Shown here: piece after piece, positions 18,145 through 26,373 of the stretch
How the letters are laid out: each line of letters begins with the position of its first letter
How positions within the stretch are numbered: the stretch's first letter is position 1
Assembly: GCA_013375495.1 (NCBI GenBank)
Contig: JABXKC010000006.1
Location: forward strand, 58,491-122,490
Direction of reading: 5' to 3'
From: Promethearchaeota archaeon
GTDB taxonomy: Archaea > Asgardarchaeota > Lokiarchaeia > Sigynarchaeales > SOKP01
Length of the DNA: 64,000 bases
Notes under the pieces: model-generated
Database searches by the model: none
Told to the model about the DNA's origin: nothing
Seen by the model: the letters and a program-made list of their open reading frames with translations, nothing else
Made by a program: the position numbers and the translations under genes

Positions 18145-18310
18145 ACCCTAACACCTAAGATATTATTTTTCAATACTTACTCTAATATATTTATTAGCCT
18201 TTATTCATCTTAATAATGATTTATTTTTTTTGAAAAGGTTTATTATTAATACTCAAATAGCTTTCAAATTTAGAATAAAAAATAACTAACTGGTATGTGA
18301 GGTTTTGGTA

Positions 18311-20071
18311 ATGGATATTGTTGAAATTAAAAGGCTAATTTGGTTATTTGGTTTAACAAATGCAGTGAAATTTGGAGGGAAACCGAATTTGAAGGCTATA
18401 ATGGGAAAATTAATGAGTCAAAAACCAGAACTCAGAACCCAGATAAACGAAGTCAAGCCCCTGATTGATGAAATGATCGTAGAGATTTCTAAACTAACAA
18501 AACAAGAACAAAGAGAAAAACTACTAGAATTAGATCCTACCGCTTTCGAGAAAAAGATTACTCTAAAAGAACAAAAAGAATTACCAGCGTTGCCCAATTC
18601 TAAGAATTACGGCAAGATTATAATGCGTTTAGCACCATATCCTAGTGGGGCTTTACACATTGGAAACGCGAGAATGGTAGTACTAAATAGTGAATACGTA
18701 AAACAATATAACGGGGAGTTAATTCTGTTCTTTGATGATACAATCGGGAGTCCAAAATCTATGAGAAATAGCCCTAAAGCAAAATATGTGCTCCCTAACG
18801 CTTATAAATTAATAGAAGATGGTTTAAAATGGTTGGAAGTTGATTATTCAAATGTATATTACAAAAGCGATAGACTAGATATATATTACGAATATTGTGA
18901 GAAACTTATACAAGATAATATAGCTTATGTTTGTTTTTGTAGTGCGAATGACTTTAGGGATAACTATAAGAAACTAAAGAAGATTTGTCCTCATAGAAAT
19001 CAATCTGTTACAACAAATCTTAAAGAATGGAATAAAATGAAAATGGGTAAATACCATGAAACAGATGTTGTAGTTAGACTGAAAACTGGGATGGATCAAA
19101 AAGATCCTGCTCTAAGGGATCAAATTATAATGAGAATTTCTGAAGCGGATCATCCACGAGTGGGAAGTAAATTTTTCGCTTGGCCAATGCTAGAATTTTC
19201 ATGGGCAATTGATGATCATTTAATAGGTGCGACACATATTTTAAGGGGTATAGACTTAGTAAAAGAAGATGTAATTGAAGAATTCATATGGGACCATTTT
19301 AACTGGAAAAAGAGTGAATTTTTGCATTACGGTAGAATAAAGTTTCTAAATATGAAGTTAAGCAAAACTCAGTCCAGAAACAATATTAACGAAGGGATTT
19401 TCGAAGGATGGGACGACCCTAGGACTTGGAGCTTGCAATCGTTAGAAAAGAGAGGTATTAGGGCTGAAGCATTAAAAAAAACACTTTTAGAACTGGGAAT
19501 GTCGACTACGGGCATAGTTTTTGACGAATCATGGTTATATTCGAAAAATAAAGATATTATAGATGATCTTTCAAGTAGATACTTCTACGTAGAAGAGCCG
19601 ATCCAAATTGAGATTGAAAATATGCCACTGTCAGAATACACTGCAGAACCATTACTTTTACCTTCAAATCCAAAGATGGGAAAGAGAAAAATTAAAGTTT
19701 CAGCCAAAAACGATAAATTAAAAGTTCTACTGGCACATATAGATGTAATCAAGTTAAGAAACGGACAAGTAATTCGATTAAAAGACTTATTAAATATTCA
19801 AATAACGGATGTAGACCTTAATAATAATATAATAAAAGCTAGCTTTCATAGTTTTGAATTAAATAGGGAATTTTCTATCTTTCAATGGGTTTCCAAAGAA
19901 GAAAATGTGCAGATTTCAATAATAAAACCCGATGGAACAATATCTAAAGGCAAAGGAGAGATAAATTTAGCTAATATCCCTTTAAACAAAACTATTCAGT
20001 TCGAGCGATTTGGGTTTGTAAATCCGATAAAGTGGGAAGATAATGTATTAATATGCTATTTTACTCATTAA
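18311..20071 (+). CDS. gltX: Glutamyl-tRNA synthetase, archaeal/eukaryotic type
   Basis: Class I aminoacyl-tRNA synthetase that charges tRNA-Glu. It has an N-terminal helical extension (about 1-100), the ATP motif LAPYPSGALHIGNAR with HIGN in place of HIGH, and a KMSKS-equivalent NMKLSKTQS, followed by the all-beta anticodon-binding domain characteristic of the archaeal/eukaryotic GluRS/GlnRS group. An upstream in-frame TTG at 18305 is possible, but the ATG at 18311 is better spaced from GTGAGG (18297-18302). The length (about 586 residues) is normal for the family. Confidence 0.93.
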   Translation: MDIVEIKRLIWLFGLTNAVKFGGKPNLKAIMGKLMSQKPELRTQINEVKPLIDEMIVEISKLTKQEQREKLLELDPTAFEKKITLKEQKELPALPNSKNYGKIIMRLAPYPSGALHIGNARMVVLNSEYVKQYNGELILFFDDTIGSPKSMRNSPKAKYVLPNAYKLIEDGLKWLEVDYSNVYYKSDRLDIYYEYCEKLIQDNIAYVCFCSANDFRDNYKKLKKICPHRNQSVTTNLKEWNKMKMGKYHETDVVVRLKTGMDQKDPALRDQIIMRISEADHPRVGSKFFAWPMLEFSWAIDDHLIGATHILRGIDLVKEDVIEEFIWDHFNWKKSEFLHYGRIKFLNMKLSKTQSRNNINEGIFEGWDDPRTWSLQSLEKRGIRAEALKKTLLELGMSTTGIVFDESWLYSKNKDIIDDLSSRYFYVEEPIQIEIENMPLSEYTAEPLLLPSNPKMGKRKIKVSAKNDKLKVLLAHIDVIKLRNGQVIRLKDLLNIQITDVDLNNNIIKASFHSFELNREFSIFQWVSKEENVQISIIKPDGTISKGKGEINLANIPLNKTIQFERFGFVNPIKWEDNVLICYFTH

Positions 20072-20166
20072 TTAGACATAATGTTTTTATACGCGTTATA
20101 CTTTTAAATCAGAAATAATAATAAAACTAAAGCAAATAACACAATCAATCTTAAAATAAAATAAGA

Positions 20167-21270
20167 ATGAATGAGAAGGAAAATTTCAACGAACTGAGTC
20201 GTAGCAATCTGAAATGGGCTTATTGTCCAATTTGTGGGACAAAGATACCTCAAGTTGAACATATTAAATTCTGTATTAAGTGTGGTGTTGACCTTCAATA
20301 TATTAACACCCATATGCGGATGCCCCCTCATAAAAATACTATTTCTCTAGTCACTCCAACACCTAGCTCCTACCAACCTTACAGTTATGGAGTACGAAAG
20401 CCGTTAAGAGAAAAAATCGCTGAGGAGGATCTCCTTGATTTGCAAGATAAAAAATTATGGGGAGGTGTCGCTTCTGTAGGGATAACTGCAATAGCTTACT
20501 TTGTAATGAACTTTATCGGTGCTTTGGGAATTATCATTTTTTTGCTTTTTTCACTTAGTTTAGAAGAAATATATAATATAATCGATAATCCGTATTTTAT
20601 AATATTAAGTTCTTTTATAGAATTAATCTTATTTATTGTTCCACTTCTATATGTTGGTAAATATTTAGAAAGACCAAATTTCAATAATAGATTAAGTATT
20701 TTAGGATTTTCAACAAAAAAATTTAATAAAATCCAGCTTTTTAAAGAAATTCTAATTGGATTAGGATTTGCAGTTGTAGGTGTTCTATTAGTGTTTTTCG
20801 TATCTTTTGTTATGGAAGTGTTGTTAACCGCTATTTTCGGTTTCGAAATTGTATCTGGCATAATTGGAACTCCTAGTGAAGTAGATGTAATTATAACGGC
20901 TTCAGATACTCTTAGTATTATCTTGTTAGTAATAATAATGATAGTGATTATAGGTACGTCCGAGGAAGTTTTATTTCGAGGTTTTCTACAAAAAGGATTA
21001 GTCAGAAGCATAGGTAAGACCTGGGGGCTTTTAATTACGGCATTAATATTTACTTCTATTCACTTAATAGCACTATTCTTATACCCCGAATCATTGACAA
21101 CATTCGTAATCGCCTTACTCCTAAATTTCTTTCCCTTTTTCGCGATTTCTCTTTTACTTGGTTTGTTATATTATTGGAGGAAAGAAAATTTAATAGCAGT
21201 TATGATTACTCATGGCGTTTATAACGCCTTAACAGTTATCCTCGCGTTTTTAGTTTTTAATATTTTATAA
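20167..21270 (+). CDS. CPBP-type intramembrane protease with N-terminal zinc ribbon
   Basis: A 367-residue protein. Residues about 19-40 form a zinc ribbon (CPICGTKIPQ, then CIKCGVD), followed by a Pro-rich linker and a multi-spanning membrane domain (about 95-365). The CPBP/CAAX-protease motifs are present: SEEVLFRGFLQ, a His in FTSIHLIAL, and MITHGVYNAL. Such enzymes are related to Rce1 and cleave or regulate membrane proteins. The cytosolic zinc ribbon fused in front may recruit a partner. The MtxX-like gene follows within about 20 bases. Confidence 0.8.
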   Translation: MNEKENFNELSRSNLKWAYCPICGTKIPQVEHIKFCIKCGVDLQYINTHMRMPPHKNTISLVTPTPSSYQPYSYGVRKPLREKIAEEDLLDLQDKKLWGGVASVGITAIAYFVMNFIGALGIIIFLLFSLSLEEIYNIIDNPYFIILSSFIELILFIVPLLYVGKYLERPNFNNRLSILGFSTKKFNKIQLFKEILIGLGFAVVGVLLVFFVSFVMEVLLTAIFGFEIVSGIIGTPSEVDVIITASDTLSIILLVIIMIVIIGTSEEVLFRGFLQKGLVRSIGKTWGLLITALIFTSIHLIALFLYPESLTTFVIALLLNFFPFFAISLLLGLLYYWRKENLIAVMITHGVYNALTVILAFLVFNIL

Positions 21271-21288
21271 AATCAATTGAGAATCTAT

Positions 21289-22149
21289 ATGACAATTTTG
21301 GATGCTTTTAGGAAGAAAGCTGAAGTTGTAATATCAAAAATTGGGATTGGATTAGGCGATTCGGCTATCCATAACATCAAAATATTAAATGCTGCCTTGG
21401 AAGTATTAAAAACGAATAAGTCCTCCTTTTTCTTCTTTGGAACTAAAAATCAAATAGAAGAAATCGCTAAATCTCCCTCATACAAAGAAAAAGAAAACTC
21501 TATAGTTTTAATCACTTCAGATGATCCAACTTCTGAGATACTGAATTATTTAAACGATAATCTTATATCTTGTGTTGTCAGAGGAAATTTAAATTCAAGT
21601 AAATTCTTGAAAAATCTTGAAATAATTTTAAATATCTCAGAAATAAACCGTTTAGCTTTATTAGAAACAAATTCAGGTCATCAATTTTTTTTTGGTCCTG
21701 TAGGTATTGACGAGTGCAATAATCTAAGTAGCAAAAGAGTGTTTATTCAGAAAGCTTTAAAGGAATTGAGTGTTTTAAAAATTGAACCGAAAATTAGTAT
21801 TTTAAGTGGGGGTAGGCTTGGAGATATTGGGAGAAATGTTACCACAGATAAAAGTATAAAAGAAGCTAAAGAATTAGTAAATTTTTTTAAGTTAGAAATT
21901 CCAGATTTAGATATAGACCATGCGGAGATTTTGATTGAAAAATCAATTAAGAACAAATCCAATTTAATTTTAGCGCCTAATGGGATATCAGGAAATTTAG
22001 TATATCGTACCTTAGTTCATTTAGGCGGAGGTAAAGCATATGGTGCAATTTATATGGGAATTGATTATAACATAATAGATACATCTCGCGTAGGCGACTT
22101 TTCAGAAATAGTTGGGGGCTTTATTCTCGCTCTTGCAAAATCATACTGA
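21289..22149 (+). CDS. MtxX-like protein (methanogenesis marker 4 family), phosphotransacetylase-like fold
   Basis: A 287-residue protein. The C-terminal part (LAPNGISGNLVYRTLVHLGGG, then IDTSRVGDF) closely fits the methanogenesis marker protein 4 / MtxX family, annotated as a putative methyltransferase subunit and related in fold to phosphate acetyl/butyryl transferases. A TTG at 21277 is in frame, but the ATG at 21289 is the more natural start. It is probably co-transcribed with the CPBP protease gene. Its presence without methanogenesis genes nearby is notable, but the biochemical role is not established. Confidence 0.65.
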   Translation: MTILDAFRKKAEVVISKIGIGLGDSAIHNIKILNAALEVLKTNKSSFFFFGTKNQIEEIAKSPSYKEKENSIVLITSDDPTSEILNYLNDNLISCVVRGNLNSSKFLKNLEIILNISEINRLALLETNSGHQFFFGPVGIDECNNLSSKRVFIQKALKELSVLKIEPKISILSGGRLGDIGRNVTTDKSIKEAKELVNFFKLEIPDLDIDHAEILIEKSIKNKSNLILAPNGISGNLVYRTLVHLGGGKAYGAIYMGIDYNIIDTSRVGDFSEIVGGFILALAKSY

Positions 22150-22205
22150 TCGCAACAATTTTAAGAAATAAAAAGTAGATTTTTTTAGTGAAAATTGTAA
22201 ATTTC

Positions 22206-22227
22206 TAAATTAGAAAAAAGAAAAAAA
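22206..22227 (-). terminator. Poly-T terminator of the small membrane protein gene
   Basis: On the minus strand, T-runs (nine then six T) begin within a few bases of the stop at 22230. This is the usual archaeal U-tract terminator form; no hairpin is visible. Confidence 0.4.
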
Positions 22228-22229
22228 AA

Positions 22230-22529
22230 TTAGGTAATTGCTCCAAGAATAGTAGCTACAATAACTATAATACCTCCAATTAAAACTCCCAAAAATATGA
22301 TCCCAACCCCTAAAATCCCTAGAAACACGGGAGTGTAATTAATCGGTCTGATTCCAAGAAGTATTGTAAGAATAGCTAAAACAACAGCAAGCGCACCTCC
22401 TATCCAACCCCATCCCCAAACTGCAATTTCTGCACTCATAATTTTTAGGACTGCTTCGATTAGCACTATAATTCCACTAACAATTGCTATTAGTCGCATC
22501 ATCAAATCGGTTTCTTGAACTTCACTCAT
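22230..22529 (-). CDS. Small three-helix membrane protein
   Basis: A 99-residue protein with a short hydrophilic N-terminus (MSEVQETDL) and three strongly hydrophobic segments (about 10-32, 38-61 and 66-96), rich in Gly, Ile and Val. No charged residue is found in the last two helices. It has its own poly-T terminator and a T-rich region behind it. Its family is not recognised; structurally it resembles small DUF-type membrane proteins common in archaea. Confidence 0.6.
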   Translation of the reverse strand: MSEVQETDLMMRLIAIVSGIIVLIEAVLKIMSAEIAVWGWGWIGGALAVVLAILTILLGIRPINYTPVFLGILGVGIIFLGVLIGGIIVIVATILGAIT

Positions 22530-22679
22530 TTTTATTCACTAATTTTTAATTGATTTTTACATAAGAAATAGATTATTTCTCCTTAAAAATTTATAGCCTA
22601 TTTACACTACACTATTAATATATTTTATATTAAAAAATACGACTAAAAATCTAAAATCATTATTTCCAAGAATTTAAGA

Positions 22680-22783
22680 TGGGAGGGGAGGGATTCGAAC
22701 CCCCGGCCACTTGGCCCCCAGCCAAGTTTTAAGCTGTAAAACAATAAGTTTTACAGTATCATACCAAGCTAGACCACCCTCCC
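22680..22783 (-). tRNA. tRNA-Pro(GGG) with one intron between D arm and anticodon stem
   Basis: Minus strand: acceptor GGGAGGG/CCCTCCC, D stem GTC/GAT, anticodon stem CTTGG/CCAAG with loop CTGGGGG (anticodon GGG), variable TGGCC, T stem GGGGG/CCCTC, loop TTCGAAT, discriminator A, no CCA. The mature length is 74. A 30-base insertion separates the D stem from the anticodon stem; it contains a perfect 9-bp hairpin (CTGTAAAAC/GTTTTACAG, loop TTATT). The best splice register is 25/26, with bulges ATA and AAA around the helix TATG/CTTA (one T-T mismatch). The anticodon loop itself has no intron. Confidence 0.88.
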
Positions 22784-22966
22784 TTTTAATAAATGGAAGT
22801 TTCTCCAAGGTTTAAAGAAAATAGTTGGTCTTTTTCAATTTTTATAAATAAAAATCTTAGCAAATATTTATTTTTAATTATCCTATATTTAAAACCAATA
22901 ATTTTTAAATTCTTTAGAGGTTTTTTATTCTTATTATCTTAAATTAACTCAACTATAGATTGAAAG

Positions 22967-23263
22967 ATGCGCTCCAGAAAACCGTTTATTATTTTTTGGC
23001 CTCAATATTTTGATGCGAAAAGGAGTAGATCAAATGGAAGGCGCATCCCAAAGAAATTTGCCGCAGATAAGATTACTCCTAGTGATATCTTAAATGCAGC
23101 AAAAAGATTGGGTTATACTGCTCATCTCGAAAAAGGTTATAAGTATCCTAGAACATGGTGGGACGATCCTGGTAGAGTATCGATTGATGCGAAAGGTAAG
23201 AAAAAAAATAGGGTCTTAATAGAAGTTGCTAAAGAAATTAAAAAGTCACAATCAAAGATTTAA
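22967..23263 (+). CDS. srp19: Signal recognition particle protein SRP19
   Basis: A 98-residue protein with the family opening FIIFWPQYFDAKRSRSNGRR, then DILNAAKRLGY and the basic RNA-contacting GYKYPRTWWDDPGRV. It binds 7S RNA and allows assembly of SRP54 for cotranslational membrane targeting. It is followed after 9 bases by hypA. The length is normal for archaeal SRP19. Confidence 0.92.
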   Translation: MRSRKPFIIFWPQYFDAKRSRSNGRRIPKKFAADKITPSDILNAAKRLGYTAHLEKGYKYPRTWWDDPGRVSIDAKGKKKNRVLIEVAKEIKKSQSKI

Positions 23264-23272
23264 CCAAATAAT

Positions 23273-23644
23273 ATGCACGAGTTTTCATTTGCTTATAATA
23301 TTTTTAAAGTTGCCGAGGCAACAGCCATAAAATATAATGCTAAAAAGATTTCAGAAGTTCATCTCGAAATTGGTGAATTAACCCTGATCGTTCCTGACCT
23401 TCTTAAGCGTTCGTTCGAAATGGCTACAAGTGGTTCAATTGCAGAGGGTGCGGAATTAGTAATAGAAGTAACTCCGGGAAAGATAAAATGTAGGGACTGT
23501 AATAAAATCTCGACAGTAACCTTAAGTGACGAATCATATCTAACAGGATTGCAATTGTTTCAATGCCAACATTGCCAAAGTAAAGATACTGAAATTATAG
23601 AAGGAAAGAAAGCGAATGTAAAAAACATTAAAATACAAGAATAA
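23273..23644 (+). CDS. hypA: Hydrogenase maturation nickel chaperone HypA
   Basis: A 123-residue protein that delivers nickel to [NiFe]-hydrogenase. It has the N-terminal nickel site M-H2-E3 (MHEFSFAYN) and a zinc site of two CxxC pairs (CRDC and CQHC) in the C-terminal half. It begins 9 bases after srp19 and ends 7 bases from the convergent S8e gene. It implies that the organism makes a nickel hydrogenase, which is not in this window. Confidence 0.9.
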   Translation: MHEFSFAYNIFKVAEATAIKYNAKKISEVHLEIGELTLIVPDLLKRSFEMATSGSIAEGAELVIEVTPGKIKCRDCNKISTVTLSDESYLTGLQLFQCQHCQSKDTEIIEGKKANVKNIKIQE

Positions 23645-23651
23645 GTAGAAA

Positions 23652-24035
23652 TTATTCACTTATTAGAATTCCATTTAGAATCCCGTGTTGTCCTGGACGA
23701 CTTGAGATTTTTGCTTTTCCCAATTCAGTTTCAACAATAGCGCCCTTAGTTAGAATATGACGCCTATTAAAGTCCTTAGAAGCAGAGTTGCTTTCGAATT
23801 TTAATATCTTGACCTTGGAAGTCTTATTCGTCGTAAGATCTGTTACATTTATGAAAGTCGATGAGAACAACTTAAGTTTAGAATTTCCTCCTAAAGTACG
23901 CTGTTTTTTTTTCTTTTCCTGCCCTATTTGAGTTTCTATAGGGGGACGATTTAAGGCTCTTTTCCTTTTTTTATGGAAATATTTGTACTTTTTCCCCGTA
24001 TATTTTCTTCTACTCCTTGCTTGACTTCTTGCCAT
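23652..24035 (-). CDS. rps8e: Ribosomal protein S8e
   Basis: A 127-residue, strongly basic protein. The start (MARSQARSRRKYTGKKYK), the middle (RTLGGNSKLKLF) and the end (GKAKISSRPGQHGILNG) are characteristic of archaeal/eukaryotic S8e, a small-subunit protein absent from bacteria. It converges with hypA. Confidence 0.93.
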   Translation of the reverse strand: MARSQARSRRKYTGKKYKYFHKKRKRALNRPPIETQIGQEKKKKQRTLGGNSKLKLFSSTFINVTDLTTNKTSKVKILKFESNSASKDFNRRHILTKGAIVETELGKAKISSRPGQHGILNGILISE

Positions 24036-24224
24036 GATATATAGACACTTGTCTGGTTGACTATGATATAAACGATAATATACTATTTCTTTAAAATTTT
24101 TGTGTTTAGAATCGAAGTTTATAATTTCTAAAAGAAAAATAGAAATAGTAAAGATTATTTTATTAAGTATAATTATTAAATTATCGAATATATACTACTG
24201 AATAATTATTATTTGTTGAAGAGA

Positions 24225-24866
24225 ATGATGGAAAATAAACCCAATAAGCTTAACATTGACGAGGATACACTAAATAAAATAATTAGATCAAGTACGACTA
24301 CAGTAGGAATTATGGTCAAAGATGGTGTTGTAGTTGGAACTGAGTCCCAAGCTACAGCGGGATACACTGTAGCTACTAAGACCGCTCAGAAGCTATTCCA
24401 AATTAACGATTATACTTGTGCAACCATCTCTGGAGGAGTAGCAGATTGTCAATATGTCGTTAATCAACTTAAAGCTCTCTCGAATTTGAAGCAAGTAGAA
24501 GGGGAAAAAGTGCCAGATCCTCAATATATCGCCAGTATAACTAGAAATATTCTATTTAGCGGAAGATCGTATTTTCTATGTATGATGATTGTTGGGGGAT
24601 ATTCCCTAAAAAAGAAAAGTGGAATCCTTTGTGGTGTTGATTTGCTAGGAACTTTATATGAAGAAGAGAACTTTATTTCTTTTGGCTCTGGTTCTCCATT
24701 TTCTATTGGAGTTTTAGAAGCAGATTGGAAACCAAATATGACTAAAGCTGCAGGAATCAACTTAATAAAAACAGCAATATCAAGTTCTCGAGAAAGAGAC
24801 GCTGCTTCAGGATTTGATATTCAAATTTGCACCATCGATAAGACTGGATATAATCAAGTTCAATAA
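24225..24866 (+). CDS. psmB: Proteasome beta subunit with altered catalytic-site residues
   Basis: The 20S beta-subunit fold is clear: TTTVGIMVKDGVVVG and VATKTAQKLFQ hold Thr1 and Lys33 (Thr1 numbering), followed by AISSSRERDAASGFDI with the Asp166 equivalent. Two positions differ from active archaeal subunits: Asp17 is Glu (GTESQATAG instead of TDxRAT), and the residue before Thr1 is Ser rather than the usual Gly. ATG at 24225 gives a 23-residue propeptide; TTG at 24213 is also in frame. It may be a slow, altered or non-self-processing paralogue. No alpha subunit is nearby. Confidence 0.85.
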   Translation: MMENKPNKLNIDEDTLNKIIRSSTTTVGIMVKDGVVVGTESQATAGYTVATKTAQKLFQINDYTCATISGGVADCQYVVNQLKALSNLKQVEGEKVPDPQYIASITRNILFSGRSYFLCMMIVGGYSLKKKSGILCGVDLLGTLYEEENFISFGSGSPFSIGVLEADWKPNMTKAAGINLIKTAISSSRERDAASGFDIQICTIDKTGYNQVQ

Positions 24867-25043
24867 ATTTTTATGACGAGATTAAATATGGATGTGACCC
24901 CAAATTTACTCACATTGTTTCCCTTTTTCTAGTTTTTAGATTTTAAAAAAAAAAAAAGATAGATAAATTATTCTCATTCTTTGATAAACACATTCTTTAC
25001 GAATTTAGGCAAAGTATATCCAACATAGAAGCACCAAACATTT

Positions 25044-25526
25044 TTAATCTTCAATTACTTCTATTATTATCTGAGTAAGTTTATTATCCAAATAAATAAA
25101 TCCATTAATATCCTTGTTTCTGGAATCTACTATTATCCAAACTAAATGAGTAAACTTCATTATACCACAATTATGATAATATTTCATACATTTCTTATCA
25201 ATACTACTAGGGCTTGCTCCCGTTGGATGAGAATGAAAAATTGCTAATAGTTTTAAATCTTTTTTATCTAATGTAAGGTTTGATAGCTCCAATATTTGTT
25301 TATCATTATCTATTAGAAATGATGCCGGACTTGTCGTGCTAGATTCAATGCACTGGAAAAATTCACTATAATATATATATTTAAAATTACCTTTATTATT
25401 AATTTCTTGAATATCCCCAAATAAAAAACCACAGGCTTCGTTTGGGTAAGCTTTCTCAATACATTTATTAATGTTACTAATTAAATCCCTGCCTATTACA
25501 AAAGCTATATCTCTTTCAAATCTCAT
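25044..25526 (-). CDS. JAMM/MPN metalloprotease
   Basis: A 160-residue JAB/MPN protein with an intact JAMM centre: Glu in PNEACGFLFG, then HSHPTGASPSSID (His-x-His ... Ser ... Asp), which binds one zinc. Relatives remove ubiquitin-like modifiers (Rpn11, CSN5, archaeal JAMM1) or process sulfur-carrier proteins. An in-frame TTG at 25548-25550 overlaps the stop of the winged-helix gene, but the ATG at 25524-25526 fits the family start better. It converges on the proteasome beta gene, and a modifier-recycling role is possible but not shown. Confidence 0.82.
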   Translation of the reverse strand: MRFERDIAFVIGRDLISNINKCIEKAYPNEACGFLFGDIQEINNKGNFKYIYYSEFFQCIESSTTSPASFLIDNDKQILELSNLTLDKKDLKLLAIFHSHPTGASPSSIDKKCMKYYHNCGIMKFTHLVWIIVDSRNKDINGFIYLDNKLTQIIIEVIED

Positions 25527-25546
25527 TTTATATCTTATATTTAAAA

Positions 25547-26239
25547 TCAAAATAAAGTCAAAGCCGCATTTAGGGTAGCCAATCGTGACTTTTGCGGATT
25601 ATCTCCAGAACCTATAATAATTACATCATTAGGTTCAAATTTCACATTAGCATCTTCAATCTTAGTTTTAAAATAATTTAATGTGTTTTGATTTATTTTT
25701 TCTCTCTCATTTATATTATTAAATTTTGTTGGAAAATATAGATCTCTCCCGTTATAAATAAGACACGTGGCTCCAGAACCATTAATCTTTATAGCAGCAT
25801 CTCTTTGCTCTATTCCATCAATTATAGTTTTAACAGCGTTCTTTACTAAACAGAAATAAGGATTTTTATTTTCAGGTTCAATTATAATCTCTCTCAAAAA
25901 CTTCAAACTTGCTTTCTCTAATATAGGAATCTTTTTTTTAATTTTTGTTAGAAAATTATGACCTTTTTCGGTTAATATATGTCCCTTTCTCTGTATTTCA
26001 CTAATACTTCCTTTTCCTTCGCTTGGAACCATGATAAATTTACTGACATTTTTTAGTTTTTTAAATAAGGATTTTGCTGTCCCCGAACCAATTTGTAATT
26101 CTTCCCTAAGGCGATATCTTCCAATACCTTCTGAATTTTCTCCAAATATATATAATGATAATAAAACGTGAACATATTCGAATGTAGGTTTAATAGTACG
26201 ACTTTCAAATAATGGTTCTAATTCGCTCAGTTCTTTCAT
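25547..26239 (-). CDS. Winged-helix protein with C-terminal DUF4443-like domain
   Basis: A 230-residue protein. Residues about 15-90 form a winged helix-turn-helix (IGRYRLREELQIGSGTAKSLFKKL), with a second, compact alpha/beta domain ending in IIIGSGDNPQKSRLATLNAALTLF. That ending is typical of an archaeal family annotated as DUF4443. It is co-transcribed with, and directly upstream of, the JAMM protease gene. It is probably a transcription regulator that senses a small ligand, but this is inference. Confidence 0.6.
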   Translation of the reverse strand: MKELSELEPLFESRTIKPTFEYVHVLLSLYIFGENSEGIGRYRLREELQIGSGTAKSLFKKLKNVSKFIMVPSEGKGSISEIQRKGHILTEKGHNFLTKIKKKIPILEKASLKFLREIIIEPENKNPYFCLVKNAVKTIIDGIEQRDAAIKINGSGATCLIYNGRDLYFPTKFNNINEREKINQNTLNYFKTKIEDANVKFEPNDVIIIGSGDNPQKSRLATLNAALTLF

Positions 26240-26373
26240 AATATTGATAGATCTTAGGAAGCCATCAATAAAAAAAACAATAGTTCAAAAAAAATTATAA
26301 ATTAAAATAGTTATATTTCTTCTATATAATCGATTATTTTCAATTCACAGAAAAACCGGCGAAAAATAATTTC

